From positions 1 to 64,000 of the forward strand of contig JBMNKK010000001.1 of the NCBI GenBank assembly GCA_050952125.1: DNA of 64,000 nt. The letters are read 5' to 3'. This DNA is from UBA3951 sp050952125. GTDB taxonomy: Bacteria; Bacillota; Sulfobacillia; Fermentithermobacillales; Fermentithermobacillaceae. The notes beneath the pieces are model-generated. The model did no database searches. It was not told where the DNA came from and was given only the letters and a program-made list of their open reading frames with translations. Below, piece after piece: positions 59,479 to 64,000 of the stretch. The translations under genes and the position numbers were made by a program. Numbering within the stretch: the first letter of the stretch is position 1; each line of letters opens with the position of its first letter.

Positions 59479-60855
59479 TTAGTACTTCACTTTCGCCCGG
59501 CCGGCGCCCTCGATCAGCAGCCGGTCTCTGACTCGGGCAGCTTCGGCCATGATCTCGCCGGCGTCGAGCGTGGTTAAGGCGCCCGCCCTCTTGACGAAAC
59601 GCCCTTGAACGAGGACATCTCGCACGTTGCGGCTTGACGCAGAGTAAATGATGGCTGCAAGTGGGTCTGTAGCAGGCCAGGTATCGGGGAATCGCAGGTC
59701 CCAAACCACCAGATCCGCCTGAAAGCCGGGGGCAACGTCACCGGTACCGGCTCCAAGCGCGTCGTGCCCGCGCATAAGCGTCTTCCAGACATCTTTGAGG
59801 GTGAATGCAGTCGCGTCGCCCGCCCTATCCTTGCCCAGAAGCGCGAACAGCCTGGCCTGCTCTAGGGGACTCAGTGTGTTGGAACTGGCCGCGCCGTCAG
59901 TCCCGATGCCGATTTTGATGGGACTTTGGTCCAGCCCATATCCAGTCAAATCGAGGATACGGTACAGGTTCTCAATTCCCGACGCCAACTTCAGGTAAGT
60001 CTTTGGGGCAAGGGCGATGAATGACTCCCGGCTTACCAACTTCACTTCGTCGCCGGTCATCCACGCGCCGTGGGCGAACACGGCAGGGGTGTCCATCAAA
60101 CCGGCATCGTATGCTACCTGAAACGGAGTCTTCCCGTGTTCGGCGAGGCTCTCCTGTACCTGCTTCTCCGTCTCGGACATGTGGATGTGCGTGCCGACTC
60201 CAAGCGAAACCGCGGCGTCTCTGCACGCTCTCAGCACCTCGGGAGAGCAGATATACGTGGAGTGCGGGCCCATACGGGCTCTCACCGGACCGCCTTCGGC
60301 GTTAACGCTCTCGATGAGGGCTGCGGCATCGCTTATCTCTTTGCGCCAGTCGCCCGCACCGAAGACTGTTGGCGCAATGTCCGCCCGTATCCCGGACTCT
60401 GCGGCGGCCGACACTATCTCTCCGGCCATGAAGTAGTGGTCGAAGAAAGCAGTGACGCCCGCATCGACCATCTCAAGTATGGCCAAGAGGGCGCCCACAC
60501 GGACATCCGACGGGCGCAGCCTCGATTCGTAGGGCCAAATACACACGTTGAACCAGTCTTCGATGGAGATGTCCTCGGCCATACCGCGGAAAAGTGTCAT
60601 TGGACTGTGGGTATGGAGGTTCACCAGTCCGGGACTGACAAAGAGCCCCGTGCAGTCAACAACCTCGCAGTCCGTTGGCTTCTTTGTCCCAGCGGCGGTG
60701 GCGGCTGTCGGCTGCGGATAAGTCCGATCAGCGCTGCCGGCCACTTCCTGGATGACCCCCGAGTTGATCACGATGTCGCACGGGCCTTCGACGGTTCCGT
60801 CCCGCCTTATCACCTCGGCTCCTTGAAGCACTATGCTGCCGCTAGCACCCATCAC
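59479..60855 (-). CDS. Amidohydrolase, MTA/SAH deaminase type
   Basis: The protein has 458 residues (GTG 60855 or the next codon, ATG 60852). It has the metal-dependent amidohydrolase barrel of the 5-methylthioadenosine / S-adenosylhomocysteine deaminase group. LVNLHTHSPMTLFRGMAEDI carries H-x-H, THIHMSETEKQVQESLAEHG and VFAHGAWM carry the later histidines, and IGTDGAASSNTLSPLEQARL the aspartate and substrate loop. These enzymes deaminate adenosine-like bases to the inosine form. Its neighbours, a nucleoside hydrolase and a nucleoside-type ABC transporter in one overlapping operon, support adenosine salvage. Whether MTA, SAH or adenosine is the real substrate is not settled by the sequence. 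Confidence 0.88.
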   Translation of the reverse strand: MMGASGSIVLQGAEVIRRDGTVEGPCDIVINSGVIQEVAGSADRTYPQPTAATAAGTKKPTDCEVVDCTGLFVSPGLVNLHTHSPMTLFRGMAEDISIEDWFNVCIWPYESRLRPSDVRVGALLAILEMVDAGVTAFFDHYFMAGEIVSAAAESGIRADIAPTVFGAGDWRKEISDAAALIESVNAEGGPVRARMGPHSTYICSPEVLRACRDAAVSLGVGTHIHMSETEKQVQESLAEHGKTPFQVAYDAGLMDTPAVFAHGAWMTGDEVKLVSRESFIALAPKTYLKLASGIENLYRILDLTGYGLDQSPIKIGIGTDGAASSNTLSPLEQARLFALLGKDRAGDATAFTLKDVWKTLMRGHDALGAGTGDVAPGFQADLVVWDLRFPDTWPATDPLAAIIYSASSRNVRDVLVQGRFVKRAGALTTLDAGEIMAEAARVRDRLLIEGAGRAKVKY

Positions 60856-61793
60856 GCACCGCCGCCTTTTTCGAGGTTCCGGATGGCCTCTGTCACCAAT
60901 CTGACAAACCGCTCGCGATCGACATCCATCGCCACAGAAGCGTTTGGCTCCTTGCCGGTGACGCCGCCGAAATCCACTACCGTCCTGCCCAGCGTCAGCT
61001 CTCCTGTTGTCTCAACATCCACATGGGCGTCCACCGTTTTCACGATATCCGGCTCAAAGACGGCTGCAACAGCCAGAGCGTCGTGAACCGGATTGCCCTC
61101 AAAGCCTTTCGACCTGTAGAAGATGGAGAAGAAATCCATCAGGTCGCCTACGAATGACCCTACGGGGCCGCCTCCTCTTATGGCGTCCACTTCGTGCGGG
61201 TAGATGAGGGCTTTGTGGGTTGCATCCAGCCCGATCATGGTCAAGGGCACTCCTGACCGGAAGACAATCCTCGCGGCTTCCGGATCCACAAAGATGTTAA
61301 ACTCGGCAGCCGGAGTCCAGTTGCTCTCCTTTGCCGCCCCGCCCATGAGGACTATGCGCTCCACCTTTTCCTTGATTTCCGGGAAAGCGAGAAATGCAAT
61401 GGCGATATTCGTGAGGGGGCCGGTCGGGACCAGCGTGACCTTACCCGGAAATTGCCTCAATACCGAAGATATGAGCTCGACCGCGGACCTGTCTGACCCC
61501 TTGAGTGAGGGCTCCGGCATAAGTGGGCCGTCAAGGCCGCTGTCGCCGTGCACGCTCGGGGCGGTAACCAACTCGCGCAGTATGGGGCGGTCTGCACCCC
61601 TTGCCACTTCCGCGTCCACCCCTATGACCGACAAGATGCCCAACGCGTTGCGGTAAGTGTCCTTCCCGCTGCCGTTGCCCGCAACCGTGGTAACCCCCAA
61701 GACGTCCAGCTTCCCGGAACCAAAAGCGAGCATAAGAGCCACTGCATCGTCGTGGCCGGGGTCGCAGTCGATGATGACGGGAATCTTGTTCAT
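60852..61793 (-). CDS. Nucleoside hydrolase (IunH family)
   Basis: The protein has 313 residues. The calcium-binding N-terminus VIIDCDPGHDDAVALMLAFG is the family signature. LGVTTVAGNGSGKDTYRNAL, LVPTGPLTNIAIAFLAFPEI, IVLMGGAAKESNWTPAAEFN and IFVDPEAARIVFRSGVPLTM line the active site, and PVHDALAVAAVFEPDIVKTV gives the last aspartate. The enzyme splits N-glycosidic bonds of ribonucleosides into base and ribose. It overlaps the permease gene by 4 bases and the deaminase gene by 1-4 bases, so the whole set is translated together. Confidence 0.95.
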   Translation of the reverse strand: MNKIPVIIDCDPGHDDAVALMLAFGSGKLDVLGVTTVAGNGSGKDTYRNALGILSVIGVDAEVARGADRPILRELVTAPSVHGDSGLDGPLMPEPSLKGSDRSAVELISSVLRQFPGKVTLVPTGPLTNIAIAFLAFPEIKEKVERIVLMGGAAKESNWTPAAEFNIFVDPEAARIVFRSGVPLTMIGLDATHKALIYPHEVDAIRGGGPVGSFVGDLMDFFSIFYRSKGFEGNPVHDALAVAAVFEPDIVKTVDAHVDVETTGELTLGRTVVDFGGVTGKEPNASVAMDVDRERFVRLVTEAIRNLEKGGGA

Positions 61794-62710
61794 CTAGCCG
61801 CCTTCCTCCCTTTCGATTGCCCTCTGGCGTAGATAGCGAGAGCGATCAGGGTCAGCAGATACGGGATCATGGATACGAACTCACCGGGAACCCTCAGGCT
61901 CTGCATATAGTTGGAGAGCGCGTCGGCAACGCCGAAGAAGAGCGAAGCGAAGAACGCGCCGATCGGGTGCCTCCTTCCCAGAGCCTCCGCGGCCATAGCC
62001 AGGTAGCCCCGTCCCGACGTCATGTCGCGCGAGAACCAGCTCACATAACCCATTGATAGGTGGGCCCCGCCCATTCCGGCCAGAAGGCCGCTTATGGCGA
62101 GAGCCGCGAACTGAACCTTGTGGACGGATATGCCGACAGAATCGGCAGCGTCGGGACTCTCCCCTACCGCCCGCAGGCGGAGTCCGAACGATGTCTTGTA
62201 AAGGACGAAGTACACGACGCCTACCGCCAACAGTGACAAATACGTTAGGGCGTTCTGTTTTCCAAGGACAGCGCCTATTAGCGGGATGTCTTTCAGGAGC
62301 GGTATCTGCCACTCGGGCACTACCTTGCTGGCAAGAGAGCTCGATACTCCCTTGTCCTTGGCTACGACGTACAGGAGGAAGACGGTGCCTCCCGACGCCA
62401 GAAGGTTCATAGCTATACCGGCCAATATGATGCTGGTACGGAGTTTCAGGTGGAAGTACCCCAGGGTGAGCCCCATCAGCGCCGCGGCAAGCATCCCGGC
62501 CAAGAGCCCTATCCAGGCAGAACCCGTAAACGTGGAGACGACGACGCCGGTGAAAGCCGACACCAACATCATGCCTTCAAGGGCGATGTTGGTTACTCCG
62601 GCAAGGTCCGAAACGACGGCGCCGAGCGCAGCGAATAGAATGGGAGTGGTGACCCTCAGTATTGATGCCGCGAACGTAGCCGAGAAAACCGACTTAAGCA
62701 GCACTTGCAC
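61790..62710 (-). CDS. ABC transporter permease, nucleoside/BMP type (NupQ/YufQ-like)
   Basis: The protein has 306 residues and about nine membrane segments. VTTPILFAALGAVVSDLAGV, TNIALEGMMLVSAFTGVVVS is the family signature for the second permease of BMP-type (simple sugar/nucleoside) transporters. GVSSSLASKV and ESPDAADSVGISVHKVQFAA belong to cytoplasmic loops. It pairs with the larger permease encoded just before it (17-base overlap). The start is a GTG at 62710. Confidence 0.93.
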   Translation of the reverse strand: MQVLLKSVFSATFAASILRVTTPILFAALGAVVSDLAGVTNIALEGMMLVSAFTGVVVSTFTGSAWIGLLAGMLAAALMGLTLGYFHLKLRTSIILAGIAMNLLASGGTVFLLYVVAKDKGVSSSLASKVVPEWQIPLLKDIPLIGAVLGKQNALTYLSLLAVGVVYFVLYKTSFGLRLRAVGESPDAADSVGISVHKVQFAALAISGLLAGMGGAHLSMGYVSWFSRDMTSGRGYLAMAAEALGRRHPIGAFFASLFFGVADALSNYMQSLRVPGEFVSMIPYLLTLIALAIYARGQSKGRKAAR

Positions 62711-63752
62711 GGCGCTTCGCCTCCTTTACGACCATCCGGTGCCTGTAACCTGAGAGGAAAGCCTCCGCTGTCACGAGCAGTATGATGACCGCCTGAATGA
62801 GCGACACCATCTCAGAGGTGACGTCGGAGTACATCGCCATCACGTCTGCTCCGGTCCTAAGATACGCCAGGAACAACGCCCCAAAAGGGACCAGAAGAGG
62901 GTTGTTTCTCGACAATATGGCGATTATGACCCCGTCAAATCCGTAGCCGGGGCTGGCCAGCCACTGAAAACGGCGGAACACCCCGAGAATCTCAACCGCT
63001 CCGCCCAGACCTGCGATGGCTCCCGACAGTACCTGAGCTAGCAGCACAACACCTGCTATGGAGATGCCGGAATACCCCGCGAACTTGGAGTTGAGACCTA
63101 CCATCCTGGCCTCGTAACCTTTGTGAGAGCGGTACAGGAAGTAATAGCAGAAGGTTATTGTGAGCCCCAACACCAAGAGGCCGACATTCAGCCTGGTCGG
63201 CGGCAGAAACTGCGGAAGCGTTGACGACGGGTGTATCTCCCTTGAGACGAGAGCACCCACCGAAGGATCCTTCAAGTGGTAGATTAGGAAGTACATGCCC
63301 AGACGGAACAGGACGTAGTTCAACATGATGGACGCGACGAGCTCTGATGCGCCCCACCTGGACTTCAAAAAACCTGGGATGAGGCCGCCAAGCGCGCCTG
63401 CCGCCGCTCCGCACAACAAAGCGACCACCGTGTGAATGCCCGGAGGAAGCTTCAGATAGATGCCCGCCGCCGTCGCCGCGATGGCGCCGATGAAGAACTG
63501 GCCGTCGGCTCCTATGTTGAACTGGCCCGCAGAAAACACTAGAGAAACTGCGAGGCCGGTGAACGTCAGCGGTACCGCGGCCTCAAAGAAAGCTCCCAAC
63601 CTTCTTGCCGACGTGAAGGGCCCTGTCAGAAAATACGAGAACGCCTCAAGCGGGTTCTTGGAAACCAGAGCCGTAACGCCGAGGCCGATGATTAGCGCGA
63701 TGCACACCGCCGCGATCGTCCTCTGAGCCTGGAAACGGGCTTCATCCTTCAC
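62694..63752 (-). CDS. ABC transporter permease, nucleoside/BMP type (NupP/YufP-like)
   Basis: The protein has 352 residues with about ten membrane segments. ALIIGLGVTALVSKNPLEAF, SYFLTGPFTSARRLGAFFEA, AVPLTFTGLAVSLVFSAGQF and NIGADGQFFIGAIAATAAGI are typical of the first permease of nucleoside ABC importers of Firmicutes. LSGAIAGLGGAVEILGVFRR is the conserved loop that contacts the ATPase. The gene overlaps the ATPase gene by 4 bases and the second permease by 17. Confidence 0.93.
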   Translation of the reverse strand: MKDEARFQAQRTIAAVCIALIIGLGVTALVSKNPLEAFSYFLTGPFTSARRLGAFFEAAVPLTFTGLAVSLVFSAGQFNIGADGQFFIGAIAATAAGIYLKLPPGIHTVVALLCGAAAGALGGLIPGFLKSRWGASELVASIMLNYVLFRLGMYFLIYHLKDPSVGALVSREIHPSSTLPQFLPPTRLNVGLLVLGLTITFCYYFLYRSHKGYEARMVGLNSKFAGYSGISIAGVVLLAQVLSGAIAGLGGAVEILGVFRRFQWLASPGYGFDGVIIAILSRNNPLLVPFGALFLAYLRTGADVMAMYSDVTSEMVSLIQAVIILLVTAEAFLSGYRHRMVVKEAKRRASAA

Positions 63753-64000
63753 CTGCCGTCACCTCCCCAAAGGGCCAGGATCTCATCTGGGTCTTGCCTC
63801 TTCAGCCCCAGCATGTAGAGACCCAATTCCTCTTCATCTACCTCAGCGGCATCCGGAAAGAACGCCACTATCTGGCCTTCATACATGACACACAACCTGT
63901 TGGAGAGACCTGTTACCTCTGCAAGGTCTGCCGACACGAGAAGAACCGACGCTCCGGCTTCGGTAGCCTCCACGAGATATCTGTGAATGGACTCAGTGGC
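63749..64000 (-). CDS. ABC transporter ATP-binding protein, C-terminal end only
   Basis: This is the last 83 residues of a gene that continues beyond the right edge. ATESIHRYLVEATEAGASVL, LLVSADLAEVTGLSNRLCVM and YEGQIVAFF match the end of the second ATPase half in sugar/nucleoside-type importers (YufO/NupO), with the H-loop replaced by the S-A-D-L-x-E-V pattern usual for that half. It is followed without gap by the two permeases. The substrate-binding BMP lipoprotein is expected further upstream, outside the window. Confidence 0.88.
   Translation of the reverse strand, partial: ATESIHRYLVEATEAGASVLLVSADLAEVTGLSNRLCVMYEGQIVAFFPDAAEVDEEELGLYMLGLKRQDPDEILALWGGDGR

Noticed and set aside
60070..61086. 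338-residue plus-strand frame
   Set aside because: It crosses the deaminase and nucleoside hydrolase genes in antisense; both of those have firm catalytic motifs.

Overview
The window comes from the chromosome of a fairly GC-rich member of the Bacillota (Firmicutes), probably a spore former. The evidence is a SPOCS-domain protein with an SH3 domain, a GerMN lipoprotein, a YkwD-type CAP protein, a VanW protein, a YkvI-type permease, an S-layer-anchored CapA protein, strong AGGAGG ribosome binding sites with many GTG and TTG starts, and a Firmicute-style tRNA operon. The genus cannot be fixed from the sequence alone.

Positions 1-17.4 kb form a defence and mobile-element island. It holds a cut-off unknown gene, a NERD nuclease-helicase, and a divergent SF1 helicase fused to a PLD nuclease and zinc ribbons (architecture of Mokosh type II). 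Next comes an IS21-family element with a decayed istA, an intact istB and phased 23-bp end repeats, sitting in a transposase remnant. A type I restriction-modification operon (hsdM, DUF262/DUF1524, hsdS, hsdR) follows, with a GmrSD-like nuclease gene embedded between hsdM and hsdS by 4-bp overlaps.

Positions 17.8-20.7 kb are a junction zone. It holds a DUF2975/Xre pair with an apparently leaderless promoter, a frameshifted membrane-protein gene, an exodeoxyribonuclease III gene that has lost its 5' end, and a six-gene tRNA operon (Val-Asp-Phe-Gly-Cys-Val) with promoter and terminator.

Positions 21-34.2 kb carry cell-surface and sporulation-type genes, a two-component system and an Nfu protein. 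They also carry a tightly coupled operon of AIR-synthase-like protein, membrane coiled-coil protein, Ycf35-like DUF1257, DUF2997, a small unknown protein and a Ycf46-like AAA+ ATPase. This operon is the best candidate here for an undescribed system.

Positions 34.3-45.3 kb hold an RsmD-like methyltransferase with an altered motif IV, an SOS-type mutagenesis cassette (imuB-like, DUF6504, dnaE2) with a LexA-like box, an M42 peptidase, a VanW protein, an ECF sigma factor, and a NarL-type two-component system. Positions 45.3-46.3 kb encode a membrane-anchored triple FMN-binding protein that is coupled upstream of that two-component system.

Positions 46.6-59.4 kb are housekeeping and accessory genes on the plus strand: a kinase-like protein, a PHP phosphoesterase, a YkvI permease, lysA, moxR-DUF58-DUF4129, a glycosyltransferase, a secreted metallophosphoesterase/PQQ-propeller protein and an L-lactate dehydrogenase whose ribosome binding site lies in a strong hairpin. 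A small unknown gene lies on the minus strand at the end of this block. Positions 59.5-64 kb are a minus-strand nucleoside salvage operon (BMP-type ABC transporter, nucleoside hydrolase, adenosine-type deaminase) that runs off the right edge.
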